From: ENR-C587 sp942493235
GTDB lineage: Bacteria > Bacteroidota > Ignavibacteria > Kapaibacteriales > UBA2268
Direction of reading: 5' to 3'
NCBI GenBank assembly: GCA_942493235.1
Contig: OW818676.1
Coordinates: forward strand, 434,001-498,000
Length of the DNA: 64,000 bases
Below, in pieces: positions 1 to 10,300 of the stretch (within the stretch, counting starts at the first letter, position 1; every line of letters begins with the position of its first letter). Both the position numbers and the translations under genes were made by a program. The notes beneath the pieces are model-generated. The model searched no databases. It was not told where the DNA came from and saw only the letters and a program-made list of their open reading frames with translations.

Positions 1-213
1 GAAGAAATATTAAACGGTAATATCAAAAATAATAGCAAGATTATCGGCGATTTGAATGAAGAAAAAACTAAACTCGTATTTACTACCGAGCAAATAGAGC
101 TTTTAGTTGATAATAACGAACAAGAATTTATTAACGAGATACTAAATGTGAATTTTGGAGTCGATTCTCCCGATTTACAACGTAATACCGCAAGTATAGA
201 AAATACTAATTAG
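1..213 (+). CDS. C-terminal end of unknown protein (partial)
   Basis: An open frame runs in from the window edge and ends at a TAG at 211-213, giving the last 70 residues of a longer protein. The piece is acidic and Asn-rich with no motif I recognise. Its 3' end lies inside a strong hairpin that looks like a terminator, so the gene is probably the last of its transcription unit. The function cannot be inferred from this fragment. Confidence 0.6.
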   Translation, partial: EEILNGNIKNNSKIIGDLNEEKTKLVFTTEQIELLVDNNEQEFINEILNVNFGVDSPDLQRNTASIENTN

Positions 214-228
214 TATTTTTCTATACTT
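192..228 (+). terminator. Hairpin overlapping the stop codon of the partial gene
   Basis: A near-perfect inverted repeat, aagtatagaaaatacta against tagtatttttctatactt (one extra T in the second arm), has the loop at about 209-210. The TAG stop codon of the upstream gene lies within it. It has no separate downstream T-run, so a role in termination or mRNA 3'-end protection is inferred. Confidence 0.45.
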
Positions 229-639
229 AACTGAACAGAACAGTAGGATTTTTGTTTTTCTGAACGGTTAACCATTTGAGGAATATTAGAGCCATAAGAA
301 ATCACAGGGATGTTTGTACTACTTTTAAAGTAAGACAATCATCTCTTTTTAATTTAGAAGCAATTTAATATCATTTTGAAATAGAAGCGGGCTGTTGTCT
401 CAGATTAATTATTTCAAATAAGATATGATATATAAACTATATATGAATCATCAATTAACTATAAACATCACAAACGCATTATGAATAGTGAATACACGAT
501 TATTTAATGAAGGATTCATATATTAAAAATTATTATTATAAAAACAAATATATGATATTATGTAACTTATAGATATATTCGTGTGTCTTAAAGTGGACAA
601 AAGTGAAAAATAATGTTTTATATAAATATGTGAGGTTTT
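229..639. other. Non-coding spacer
   Basis: This AT-rich stretch contains no convincing gene or RNA. The last bases contain a GAGG a few bases before the ATG of the next gene, so the 5' leader and promoter of the DUF6029 gene should be here. No clear TAnnTTTG promoter could be fixed. Confidence 0.4.
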
Positions 640-2295
640 ATGATGTATAAAGTTTTTATACTAATATTAGCTTTCCCAATGATAATGGCGGGATTGAGAG
701 CAGAAGAGCCGATCAATTTCGGTAAATTCTCGGGTAATTATCAAATAGATGCTCAATACGAGCTAAAGGATGTAATAGTAGATAACAACAAAATAAAAGA
801 AAAAATCTACTCGAGCGGATTTTTCAATTTAAACTATATAAACGGAAATTTAAGTGCCGGGCTTAGATACGAGAATTATTCTAATCCGTTACTGGGATTT
901 GACCCAAGATATTCAGGTTCCGGACTGCCATATATGTTTGTAAATTACAAAAATGACTTAATTGACGTTACAGCCGGAGATTTCTATGAGCAATTCGGAT
1001 CAGGAATGATTTTCAGAGCTTATGAAGAGAGACAGCTGGGAATTGATAATGCAATAGAAGGCGTTAAATTTAAAATATATCCGACCGAAGGTATAGATAT
1101 TACAGGTATAGTCGGCAAGCAGAGAATGTTCTGGGACTATGGTCCTTCACTTGTACGTGGATTAGATGCCAATATGGATGTAAATACAGCTCTCGGCATA
1201 ATGCCTGACGATTTAAGATTGACTGTCGGAACAAGTTTTGTAAGCAGATATTTAGCCGATAAAGACCCTGATTTGAAATTGCCTGAAAACGTATTGGCTT
1301 GGGCAGCAAGATTTAATCTGACGGGTTCTACATTTATGCTTGGTTCCGAATTCGGATATAGAATTAATGACCCAAATAAATTAAACAATTATTCCTATAA
1401 TGAAGGAACAGCACTTTTGGTTCAAGCTTCATATTTCGACGATGGTATTGGAATTTCATTAAACTTACATAAAATTGATAATATGGACTTCAGGGGAATT
1501 AGAACTCCGGTAAATAGCGAATTATCAATCAACTATTTACCACCGATTACTAAACAGCATGCTTACAGTTTAACAGCTATGTTTCCTTTTGCTACTCAAT
1601 TAAATGGTGAAGCCGGGCTATCAGCTACAATTGATTATACCTTTGATAAGGAGTCGTTTATGGGCGGTAAATACCCATGGACTATCACCCTTAATTATGC
1701 CAGAGTTAATTCTTTAGACACAAATATTATTGATGAATATAAATATGACTCTCCGTTTTTCAAATTTGGTGATAAATTTTTCTACCAAGATGCAAATATT
1801 TACGCTACAAAAAAATGGAGCCCTGACTTCAAATCAAATTTTGGATTAGTTTATCAAATATACGACCGTGATTTAATTGAAAAAGGCGGAGAAGAGCATT
1901 TCGGGAAAGTTGATGCTATCACTGCTCTTGCTGATTTAACTTTCAGACTTTCGCCAAAGCAGTCTATCCGCACGGAATTACAACACATGTGGTACACTCA
2001 AGAATTAGATAATTACGATAAAGAGTATTCAAATGGCAATTGGGTAGCCGGTTTAGTTGAATATACAATAGCTCCCAAATGGTTTTTTACATTGTTAGAT
2101 GAATGGAACTATGACAATAAATTTGATGATAGACAATTGCACTATCTTACTGCTAATGTAGCTTATGCTCACGAAAGCACTCGAATTCAATTTGGTTACG
2201 GTAGGCAGAGAGCCGGTGTGTTATGCGTCGGAGGTGTATGCAGAGTAGTCCCCGCAGCAAGCGGATTTAATTTAAGTATTACATCATCATTTTAA
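640..2295 (+). CDS. DUF6029 family outer-membrane beta-barrel protein
   Basis: The 551-residue protein has a signal peptide (first ~21 residues, ending near GLRAEE) followed by many alternating amphipathic strands rich in Tyr, Phe and Asn, and it ends in an aromatic residue (ITSSF), as outer-membrane barrels do. The regions RYENYSNPLLGFDPRY and GDFYEQFGSG match my memory of the DUF6029 family of Bacteroidota, whose role is unknown. Two ATG codons are adjacent at 640 and 643, with GAGG upstream. It is followed after 13 bp by an Omp28-like lipoprotein gene on the same strand, so the two probably form an envelope operon. Confidence 0.8.
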   Translation: MMYKVFILILAFPMIMAGLRAEEPINFGKFSGNYQIDAQYELKDVIVDNNKIKEKIYSSGFFNLNYINGNLSAGLRYENYSNPLLGFDPRYSGSGLPYMFVNYKNDLIDVTAGDFYEQFGSGMIFRAYEERQLGIDNAIEGVKFKIYPTEGIDITGIVGKQRMFWDYGPSLVRGLDANMDVNTALGIMPDDLRLTVGTSFVSRYLADKDPDLKLPENVLAWAARFNLTGSTFMLGSEFGYRINDPNKLNNYSYNEGTALLVQASYFDDGIGISLNLHKIDNMDFRGIRTPVNSELSINYLPPITKQHAYSLTAMFPFATQLNGEAGLSATIDYTFDKESFMGGKYPWTITLNYARVNSLDTNIIDEYKYDSPFFKFGDKFFYQDANIYATKKWSPDFKSNFGLVYQIYDRDLIEKGGEEHFGKVDAITALADLTFRLSPKQSIRTELQHMWYTQELDNYDKEYSNGNWVAGLVEYTIAPKWFFTLLDEWNYDNKFDDRQLHYLTANVAYAHESTRIQFGYGRQRAGVLCVGGVCRVVPAASGFNLSITSSF

Positions 2296-2308
2296 TTAGG
2301 AGTAAATA

Positions 2309-3169
2309 ATGAAATCAATAAATAAATTTCTTTTGTTCGCATTTCTTTGTTTAATTGCATTAAGTTCTTGCGATGTAATTGATGAACCATATAAAGAAAA
2401 AGGCAACACTACTATAACCGATACAGCTGATATACGTAAAATGTTTTTAGAGGATTATACCGGTTACCGTTGCACAAATTGTCCGGAAGCAGCGGCAAAA
2501 GTGCATCAATTAAAAGAAACATATAGCGATAACTTAGTTGTAGTTGCTGTGCATTCCGGATATTTTGCAGAAACTAAACCAAACTCAATTTTTGATTATG
2601 ATTTTACTATCAATGAGGGAGAAGACTGGGATACATTCTTCAAAATTAGTGACAATGGAAATCCATTGGGTATGATTAATCGAATGGGCTACAATCAAAG
2701 CCAGTATATATTTGGTCCTGATTCTTGGTCAGAAACCTTATTCGGTATCAAAGATAATAAAGCAGATATGAATATTGACCTTACAGCTACTTATTCATCT
2801 GCCGACAAAAAGATTACTGCAAATGTAAATATTACATACATTAAACCCGGCAAAGCCAATCATAAAGTTGTAGTATTAGCAGTAGAAGATAGTATAGTTG
2901 ATGCTCAAATAGATGTAGGTGTTGAGAAAACAGACTATGTTCATAATCACGTATTAAGAGCAGTCTTTAACGGAGCTTGGGGCACTCAATTGAGTGATGT
3001 TGCAATTGATGCCGGTTTCAAGACTAATAAAAGTTTTCAATTTGTAATCCCAACGGACACTAAGCACCCATGGAGATCAGAGAAAATAAAAATTATTGCT
3101 TTCGTTCACGACGATGGCGAATCTTATGAAGTGCTTCAGGCAGAAGAAGTCAATTTGATAGCGAAATAA
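2309..3169 (+). CDS. Omp28-related lipoprotein with thioredoxin-like CxxC
   Basis: The 286-residue protein begins with a signal sequence and a lipobox (ALSSC, Cys at about residue 20), predicting a lipid-anchored envelope protein. At residues ~50-60 it has GYRCTNCPEAA, the CxxC-type motif in a thioredoxin-like setting that is typical of Omp28-related proteins of Bacteroidota. The rest is a beta-rich C-terminal domain. An AGGAG lies 6-7 bases before the ATG. It follows the DUF6029 gene closely. A redox or disulfide-handling role is a family-based inference; the true substrate is unknown. Confidence 0.8.
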   Translation: MKSINKFLLFAFLCLIALSSCDVIDEPYKEKGNTTITDTADIRKMFLEDYTGYRCTNCPEAAAKVHQLKETYSDNLVVVAVHSGYFAETKPNSIFDYDFTINEGEDWDTFFKISDNGNPLGMINRMGYNQSQYIFGPDSWSETLFGIKDNKADMNIDLTATYSSADKKITANVNITYIKPGKANHKVVVLAVEDSIVDAQIDVGVEKTDYVHNHVLRAVFNGAWGTQLSDVAIDAGFKTNKSFQFVIPTDTKHPWRSEKIKIIAFVHDDGESYEVLQAEEVNLIAK

Positions 3170-3222
3170 TAGAATATATAAGTCAGATGCAAAAAATCAA
3201 TAATTTAAACTTTTAACTAATC

Positions 3223-3248
3223 CAACCCGACGGTTAACCGTCGGGTTG
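3223..3248. terminator. Perfect 26-bp palindrome between convergent genes (REP-like)
   Basis: A perfect inverted repeat with arms caacccgacggtt and aaccgtcgggttg sits between the convergent Omp28-like gene and asnS and could terminate both. A sequence variant of the same palindrome occurs at 43156-43181, so it is a dispersed repeat rather than a unique terminator. Confidence 0.7.
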
Positions 3249-3274
3249 ATTGGATTATATGTTCTATTCACCTA

Positions 3275-4627
3275 TTAAGGTACTATTCTATATATCATTC
3301 TTGGGAATGGAATTACTTCACGAATATGAGAAGCACCTGTTATCCATTTTACAACGCGTTCTACTCCGAGACCGAAACCGCTATGAGGTACACTGCCGAA
3401 TTTTCTCAAGTCTAAATACCATTGGAAAGCTTCTTCAGGTAATTCATTGGATTGGATTCTGCTTAGAAGTAATTCATAGTCGTCTTCTCTCTGGGAGCCA
3501 CCAATAATCTCGCCTGCTTTTTCAGGACCGAGCATATCCATAGCGAGAACTACTTTTTCATCTTCAGGGTCGCGTTTCATATAGAAAGCTTTAACTTCGG
3601 TCGGGTAACGATGGATAATACAAGGTTTATCGAACTGTTCCATAATAGCTTCCTCTTGAACTGTTCCGAAATCTTCGCCCCATGGGAATGGGAATATCTC
3701 TACATCTTTACCGTCTATATGCTGGCGAAGTGGAATATTATTTGCGTTTAGCCAGTCCACCGCTTCGGTATAACTCATTCTATAGAACGGGCGACGGATT
3801 TTCTCTAATTTAGTAATGTCGCGTTCTAAAGTCTGAAGCTCTTTCATATTGGTTTTTAACACATATTGAACTATGTATTCCACTAAATCTTCGGCTAAAT
3901 CCATATCATCACCCAAATCGAAATATGCCATCTCGGGTTCTACCATCCAGAACTCAGTCAAATGCTTACGAGTCTTAGAACGTTCGGCACGGAAAGCCGG
4001 ACCAAAAGTATAGACTCTGCCAAGTGATAAAGCCGTAGCTTCGGCATATAACTGACCTGATTGAGATAAATAGGCATTGCCCAAGTCAAAATACTTAGTC
4101 TCAAATAGAGTAGAAGTGCCTTCACAAGCATTAGGAGTTAGAATCGGAGAATCCATCAGCTTAAATCCGTTACCATCAAAGAAATCGCGAATAGCTTTCA
4201 TAACCGAGGCTCTGATACGCATAATAGCGTGCTGACGAGATGAACGCAGCCACAAATGACGATGCTCAATTAGAAATGCGTCGCCATGTTCTTTTGGTGT
4301 AATTGGATATTCTTTAGCTATTTGCATAACTTGTAAACCGCTTACGTCTAATTCGTATCCACCGGGAGCTCTTTCTTCTTTGCGAACTTTACCGGTAATC
4401 ATTACTGATGATTCCTGAGTAAGTGATTTCGCATCTTCAAAAAGTTCTTCGCTAACATTTGGTTTGAAGACTACGCATTGGCAGACACCAGTGCCATCAC
4501 GTAATACTATAAATTGTAATTTTCCTTTGCCGGTTTTGTTCATTACCCAGCCACGTAGAGTAACTTCTTGGTCTATGGCAGACTCTAAGTTCTCTATATA
4601 TTGATATGTCTTATATCTTGATACCAT
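3275..4627 (-). CDS. asnS: Asparaginyl-tRNA synthetase
   Basis: The 450-residue class II aminoacyl-tRNA synthetase charges tRNA-Asn. The N-terminal OB-fold anticodon-binding domain (about residues 15-110, with VTLRGWVMNKTG and VLRDGTG) is followed by the catalytic core: motif 2 around FRAERSKTRKHLTEFWMVEPE, and motif 3 GFGLGVERVV near the C-terminus. The ending (HIREVIPFPR) and the compact length resemble the Bacillus-type AsnRS. GAGGA lies close before the ATG at 4627. It is monocistronic and convergent with the Omp28-like gene. An AspRS reading is less likely given the tail and N-terminal form. Confidence 0.93.
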   Translation of the reverse strand: MVSRYKTYQYIENLESAIDQEVTLRGWVMNKTGKGKLQFIVLRDGTGVCQCVVFKPNVSEELFEDAKSLTQESSVMITGKVRKEERAPGGYELDVSGLQVMQIAKEYPITPKEHGDAFLIEHRHLWLRSSRQHAIMRIRASVMKAIRDFFDGNGFKLMDSPILTPNACEGTSTLFETKYFDLGNAYLSQSGQLYAEATALSLGRVYTFGPAFRAERSKTRKHLTEFWMVEPEMAYFDLGDDMDLAEDLVEYIVQYVLKTNMKELQTLERDITKLEKIRRPFYRMSYTEAVDWLNANNIPLRQHIDGKDVEIFPFPWGEDFGTVQEEAIMEQFDKPCIIHRYPTEVKAFYMKRDPEDEKVVLAMDMLGPEKAGEIIGGSQREDDYELLLSRIQSNELPEEAFQWYLDLRKFGSVPHSGFGLGVERVVKWITGASHIREVIPFPRMIYRIVP

Positions 4628-4748
4628 AAATTCCTCGATATTTATATTTTTAAATTATTTTTTACTTCACTCATTCCTATGCTCATATAAACACTCATTC
4701 TGGAAGGATGCTTTTTAACTTCCTCATCCCTACACTCATATAAATTCT

Positions 4749-4825
4749 CATTTCTACGCTCTGCGTAGGAATGCTCTTGAAAGATGACTGCAAAATTCCT
4801 CATTTCTACGCTCTGCGTAGGAATG
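4749..4825. repeat. Two identical 25-bp palindromes
   Basis: The same 25-bp palindrome occurs at 4749-4773 and 4801-4825, with arms catttctacgc and gcgtaggaatg around a TCT loop; the only non-Watson-Crick pair is a T-G wobble. Degenerate pieces of the same sequence precede it at about 4665-4740 (tcattcctatgctc, tcatccctacactc), suggesting an older, larger array. Confidence 0.75.
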
Positions 4826-5029
4826 CTCGGAAAGCTCTAAATTGAAATACATATAATTTACCCCCGCGGGGGATTGATATTGTCTGAATTGTACGTACTT
4901 TGACTTTTGCCGTTTGATCTAATATAAAGCATTTCTTTGCAATTTAGCTATAATACATAAAGTACAAATATAAACATTTTTGATTAAAATATATAGTTAT
5001 TTTGATTGAATGCTTAAAGGAATTATGAA

Positions 5030-5080
5030 CCACCCCGTCATCGCTTCGCGATGCCACCCCTCCTTTTGGAGGGGAATTTG
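5030..5080. repeat. Compound hairpin repeat (catcgc/gcgatg and cccctcc/ggagggg)
   Basis: Two adjacent stem-loops are visible: catcgcttcgcgatg at 5039-5053 and cccctccttttggagggg at 5057-5074. From memory, this pairing is a widespread type of bacterial intergenic repeat. Its function is not known to me. Confidence 0.55.
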
Positions 5081-5105
5081 AAGATTAGCCTATAAACTAT
5101 TTTAT

Positions 5106-5400
5106 TACCGATGTTCAACAGCTAACGCTGTTGGAAGAATAAAATCGATCCACTTCCTAATTCCTAACTTTTAACTTTATAACTTTCAACTTTATAACTT
5201 TATTCTACCAATATTCAACATCTAACGCTGTTGGAAGAATAGAATCGATCCACTTCCTAATTCCTAACTTTTAACTTTATAACTTTATAACTTTCTTCTA
5301 CCAATATTCAACATCTAACGATGTTGGAAGAAAGGAACATTTCACATTATACTTCCTACTTTACAAACTTTATAACTTTCAACTTTATTACTTTTATTTA
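5106..5400. repeat. Tandem array, ~100-bp unit, three copies
   Basis: The unit begins (c/a)cgatgttcaaca or ccaatattcaaca and continues with ...ggaag, a cttcctaattcctaac segment and repeated ataactt/actttat runs. Copies start at about 5107, 5207 and 5300, with spacings of 100 and 93 bp. Each copy carries a small stem-loop around a constant ctaacg loop: caacag/ctgttg in copy 1, caacat/ctgttg (one mismatch) in copy 2 and caacat/atgttg in copy 3. Confidence 0.75.
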
Positions 5401-5664
5401 GCACCAAATGAAAAATGAAAGGAAGAGAAGAGAAGTGTATATTTGTAAATTTTAAAAATATTGGAGAAAAAAATGGGGAAGAAAAAGCATTACACATCAG
5501 AAGAAATAGTAATAAAAAGCCATAGCTTGTATCCTGTATAGCCATAGACTTGGGGACAGGGTACCGAGAATTTGTTTATTATTCGTATATATTGATTTTA
5601 ATGATTGGAAAACTCGGTTATTTTAATTATTTTGGTATTACATTTATTGAGAGTACGTAAATAA

Positions 5665-6594
5665 ATGAGTTGGCAGCAAGGCAAAAGAAGACAGATGATA
5701 CCAATATTTCCCGAATTTAAAAATCTCGAATTATCAGACAAAGTAGAAATTGAAAACATTACTAAAAAATTTCCTCCGTATTCGGATTTTCTTTTTACAG
5801 AAATGTGGAGTTGGGACATACACGAACCTGTATTACTCTCTATAATTAATAGTAATTTACTTGTAAAGCAAACCGACTGCTTGAGTGGAAAACCCTTTTA
5901 TACGATTATAGGAACAATTTCCATTTCAGAAACTATTGATGAAATATTTGCTTATCTTGAAGTGAATGGACTGCCCCCAGCATTAAAATGTGTGCCCGAA
6001 GAAACAGTTCTATATACTAATGGGTTATCATCGGTTATTGAAGACAAGGATAATCGTGATTATATCTATGATGTATATAAACTACATACCAGCCAGGGGA
6101 GTGGATATAGAAGTCATAGGAATGGAGCGAATATATTTACTAAGGGAAATATCAATATCGACACAAAACCCATTGATTTAACAGACGATAAAATCAAATT
6201 AAAACTTATTGAACTGTTCAAAATTTGGTCAAAAAATAAAGAAGATAATATAAATGAATATGAATTTCAAGCATTGAATAGATTATTAAATTCTTCAGAT
6301 TACTTTAATTATGTTTTGTCTCTGGGAGTATTCTGTAACGATGAATTAATCGCTTTCAGTATTAGCGATATATTTAGTAATGACTTTGCATATATGCACT
6401 TTATGAAAGGCGATACAAACTATAAAGGTTGCTTTCAATATATAATGAAAGAAACTATTAGCTACTTTTATAGTAAAGGAATTAAATACGTTAATCTCGG
6501 ACCTGACCTTGGCATAGCATCGCTAAAATATTTTAAACTATCATATAGACCTGTTAATTATTTAAAGAAATATACAATTGAAAGTAACAATTAA
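5665..6594 (+). CDS. DUF2156 (phosphatidylglycerol lysyltransferase C-terminal-like) protein
   Basis: The 309-residue soluble protein resembles the DUF2156 domain, a double GNAT-fold module found in the C-terminal half of phosphatidylglycerol lysyltransferases (MprF-like). The most telling region is near the end: YVNLGPDLGIASLKYFKLSYRP, then YLKKYTI, the usual signature for this domain. No membrane flippase half is fused, so it may act on another small acceptor. An alternative start is Met-11 at 5695. The next gene overlaps it by 17 bp and encodes a small membrane protein, suggesting a coupled pair. Confidence 0.75.
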   Translation: MSWQQGKRRQMIPIFPEFKNLELSDKVEIENITKKFPPYSDFLFTEMWSWDIHEPVLLSIINSNLLVKQTDCLSGKPFYTIIGTISISETIDEIFAYLEVNGLPPALKCVPEETVLYTNGLSSVIEDKDNRDYIYDVYKLHTSQGSGYRSHRNGANIFTKGNINIDTKPIDLTDDKIKLKLIELFKIWSKNKEDNINEYEFQALNRLLNSSDYFNYVLSLGVFCNDELIAFSISDIFSNDFAYMHFMKGDTNYKGCFQYIMKETISYFYSKGIKYVNLGPDLGIASLKYFKLSYRPVNYLKKYTIESNN

Positions 6595-7069
6595 AAAAAT
6601 ATCTACTGTGCTTATAGGCAGAACATTATATGAAATATTAAATTATTTTTTTGATTATGTGCTATATCCTTTGGTTCTTCTAAAATTTGGTTTTTTAAAT
6701 GGTTTGCTGCTAATGATAGCAATTACGGCAATAATAAATTTCATCATGTTAATTTCTTATTCTAAAATGAAAATAGATTGGTTAGGGTATGATTATATCA
6801 AAAAGGCTAAAGAATATTTAGATAACAAAAAAGGTATTTTAAAAGCCATTGGAAATATAATAAATAAATCAGATATAATCTTGTTTATTGTATTTTCAAC
6901 ATTCAGAGATTCATTTGAGACTACTGCTTATTTTAATCATAGTTATAAACTAACTAAAGGCAAGACAATGAGCATTTTTGCAGCTTCGCTAATTGTTGGG
7001 AATTTATATTGGTCAGTAGGTGTAGAGGTATTAATAAACTCATGGTTACAGTATTTGATAAATATATAA
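6578..7069 (+). CDS. Small integral membrane protein, unknown family
   Basis: The 163-residue hydrophobic protein has about four predicted membrane segments (residues ~10-35, 38-60, ~95-112 and 133-158). The frame opens at TTG 6578 within the end of the DUF2156 gene; no ATG lies near the start, so the exact start is uncertain. The overlap suggests translational coupling. I do not recognise a family. By context it could be the membrane partner of the DUF2156 enzyme, but that is inference. Confidence 0.6.
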   Translation: MKVTIKKISTVLIGRTLYEILNYFFDYVLYPLVLLKFGFLNGLLLMIAITAIINFIMLISYSKMKIDWLGYDYIKKAKEYLDNKKGILKAIGNIINKSDIILFIVFSTFRDSFETTAYFNHSYKLTKGKTMSIFAASLIVGNLYWSVGVEVLINSWLQYLINI

Positions 7070-7335
7070 GAAATTCAGTGTGTTTTGCGAAAAAATAACA
7101 TTCGTTCGTCGTTCATACTGTTTAACCTTATTTATGTTGCTTAATCGTATAACTCCTTCAAAAACATTTGGAAAACTCGCATATATTAATTATTAAGAAA
7201 ATAAGGCTATAGGAAACTATCAATTATGATATTCTGATAATTAAGCCACACAGTTAAGAATTTGGATTATAAGCATTTACCTCGTTTCAATTTATTGACA
7301 AAAGTATAATAATGAATTATTTACTATAATACCTC

Positions 7336-10300
7336 CTACAAATCATGAATTATTCGCATTATAGTGTTTAATCCGATTGGTTTTGATAAATATTCATCAG
7401 CTCCGGCTTCGATAGCTTTTTCTTTATCTCCGGATAGGGCGTAAGCAGTTTGGGCAATGATTTTTACATCTTTGTTGAATTTTCTAATTTCTCTGATTGC
7501 ATCATATCCATTCATCATCGGCATTTTGATATCCATCATGATCAGGGATAAATCCGGATTATTCCTGCACATTTCTACAGCTTTTACTCCGTCAAATGCT
7601 TGAATAAATGCACAGTCTGCTCTTTTGAATATAGTTTTAAGCAGATTTGCCGATACATCATCATCTTCGGCAATTAGTATCAGTGGTTTAATATTTTTAG
7701 GAGCCGATATCCGAACAGATTCATTCTCATTATTTGCCAATTGAATATCTTCTTTGCTATTATTTAGCGGTATAGTAAAGTAGAAAGTGCTACCCTTGCC
7801 GATTATTGATTCAACCCATAGTTTACCGCCCAACATTTCTATATATGCTTTTGAAATCGATAGTCCAAGCCCCGCACCTTCGTAATTTCTTGATAAGGCT
7901 TCGCTTCCCTGACGGAATCTTTCGAAAATAATATGATGAAGACTATAATCAATGCCTACTCCTGTATCTGTTACATAAAACAATACATTGTTATCTTTAA
8001 TTGTATAACCGATTTGGATAAAGCCTAAATTAGTAAACTTAATGGCATTTTTGGTTAGGTTAAGTAAAACGGCAAATATTTTATCTTTATCAGTTAAAAC
8101 AGTAACAATTTCCTCGTTTTTAGGAATATCAATAAATATTTGTAATTTCTTTTCATCTGCTTCCGGCTTAAAGAAGAAAAAGGCATCGTTAATTTGTTCA
8201 ATTATGTTCATCTCACAAATATTGATTTCCATTTGACCGGCTTCAATCTTTGAAATATCGATAATATCGTTAATAATATTGAGCATTCGCTTGCCGCTTT
8301 TAGTAATCAAATCAATAAATTCACTCGCTTCATCTTCGTTTAGGTCGGACTCTTTAAGTAGCCTTGCAAAACCAAGAATACCGTTCATAGGAGTTCTGAT
8401 TTCGTGAGACATATTGGCAAGGAATGCAGATTTTAATTTTTCACTTTCTTCAGCCTTTTCTTTTGCTTTTATTAGCTGTTGCTCTACTATTACTCTGTCG
8501 GTTATTTCTCTGACTATTCCAAGCACTTCATCAATACCTTGGAGTACATATCTGGATTCAAAATATTTAGTAACTCCTTCAAAATCTAAACTATAACAGA
8601 GGATTTCCAACTTTTTATTATCAAGTACGCTTTTGATTTTTTTTAAAGTAGAATTGCCTAACTCATTAGGGAAAGCCTGCATAATATTTTTATTTAAAAA
8701 ATCATCGGCAGACATATATAATGAATTTTCTTCGTGCACATTATAGTCAATTATATTACCATCTTTATCAAATACAAACATCATATCAGGGATAGCATCA
8801 AGTAATGCTTTGTTTCTTAAATAGCTTTTAATTAGAGAATTTTCTGCTTGATTTCTTTCCTCTTCTATCGAGATGGCAAAGCTTACTATTCTCATAAATT
8901 CTAATTCGGAGCCTCTAAAATCTTTATTGTTTTTATAGAGTAGGCAAAGCGTACCTATACTTGTATCTCTAAGTTTGACCGCAATACCGGCATAAGTCTC
9001 TATTAAACTACTTGATATATTAATGTCAGTTCGGGCATACTGAGAGCTTGATAAATTCTTAATAATAATAGGTTCTTTAGAATTGTTATTTATTACGTCA
9101 GAACAAATCTGACCTTCTAAAGGTCTTACTAATTTATAGTCTGCAGGTATTTGCCAGAATCCAACCGAACTAAGATTATTGCCATCTATCCTATTGTAAA
9201 GTGCATAGTCTGCCCCGAGAATTTCACCACATAAGCCAACTAAGCTATTAATATTTAGGCTAGCATCTTTACCAAAACCAAGCAGGCAATTAGTCAATTT
9301 TGTCATTCTCTCTTCAGAAAGCTTTTTCTCTGTAACGTCAATATTAAATCCAGCAATTCCTTTTACAATACTATCGTTTATAATCGGGAATACGATTTGC
9401 TGAAATATTCTGGCTTCATTATTAATAAAATAAGTGCATTCTTCATTTACAATTTCTCCGGAATGAACTCTTTTATTGTTATCGTCCCAAATTTTTGCAT
9501 CAAAATCTGATTGGTTAGAAGCTGTATCAGATGGGGTAGTGCCAAGGATTGACCCATAATGCCCTTTAACTAACTGATTTTCTAATATTCCCACATCATT
9601 ATTATCTCTTGCCCATACTTCAAAAGGTGCATTATCAATTAGTGAGCGTAGCAATGTTTCACTTTCTTTAAGTGCGGTTTCTGATTTTTTTCTTTCGCTA
9701 ATATTTTGAAAAGTATTTTGAAATGCTATAATCTCATTATCAATTCTAATTGACTGGGCAGAATGAGATATCCATCTTATTTCATTTTGCTTATCTATGA
9801 TTCTATATTCAAAGTCAAGAATTGATTCATTTTTCAGATAAACAGCTTCCCATGCGGCTTTACATTTTTCTTTGTCTTGCTCTATTATGAAATTCGGAAA
9901 TATTTCATCAATTATATCTTTTCCGGAATAGCCCAATACTTTTTCACATTGTGGACTAATAAATGTAATTATCCCTTTTGGTGTAGTCATAATATTAAGA
10001 TTAGAGCTATTCTCTACTACAGATTTGAATAGTTCTTTACTTTCGTAAAGTGCCTTCTCATTTAGAGTTTTTTCTGAAATATCTCTAAGAGACAGCAAAT
10101 CAACCACTCTACCTTCATAATTAATTACTTTACCGATAGATTCAATCCAAATCTCTTTACCGGTCATAGTATAGCATTTATAACACGAAATAAAGGCATC
10201 ATTACCCTCTTTTACTTCAGCAAAATCATGCATTGCAAGTGCAACTGATTCGGGAGCCAATAATTCAATTACATTTATATTTTTCATCTTATCCGAATTT

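Larger units (their letters stand above)
4628..5664. other. Repeat-rich non-coding spacer
   Basis: About 1 kb separates asnS from the DUF2156 gene. It holds two identical 25-bp hairpins, a cccccgcggggg palindrome at 4861-4872, a compound hairpin near 5030-5080 and a three-copy ~100-bp tandem array, all listed separately. I see no credible gene here; the short frames cross the repeats. Confidence 0.6.

Noticed and set aside
3250..3507. 85-codon plus-strand frame
   Set aside because: It lies antisense inside asnS and is explained as a shadow.
4861..4872. cccccgcggggg palindrome as a regulatory site
   Set aside because: It is short and lies far from any start codon; nothing else supports a binding site.
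5342..5545. 67-codon minus-strand frame between repeats
   Set aside because: It crosses the tandem-repeat end and has no start signal or recognisable motif.
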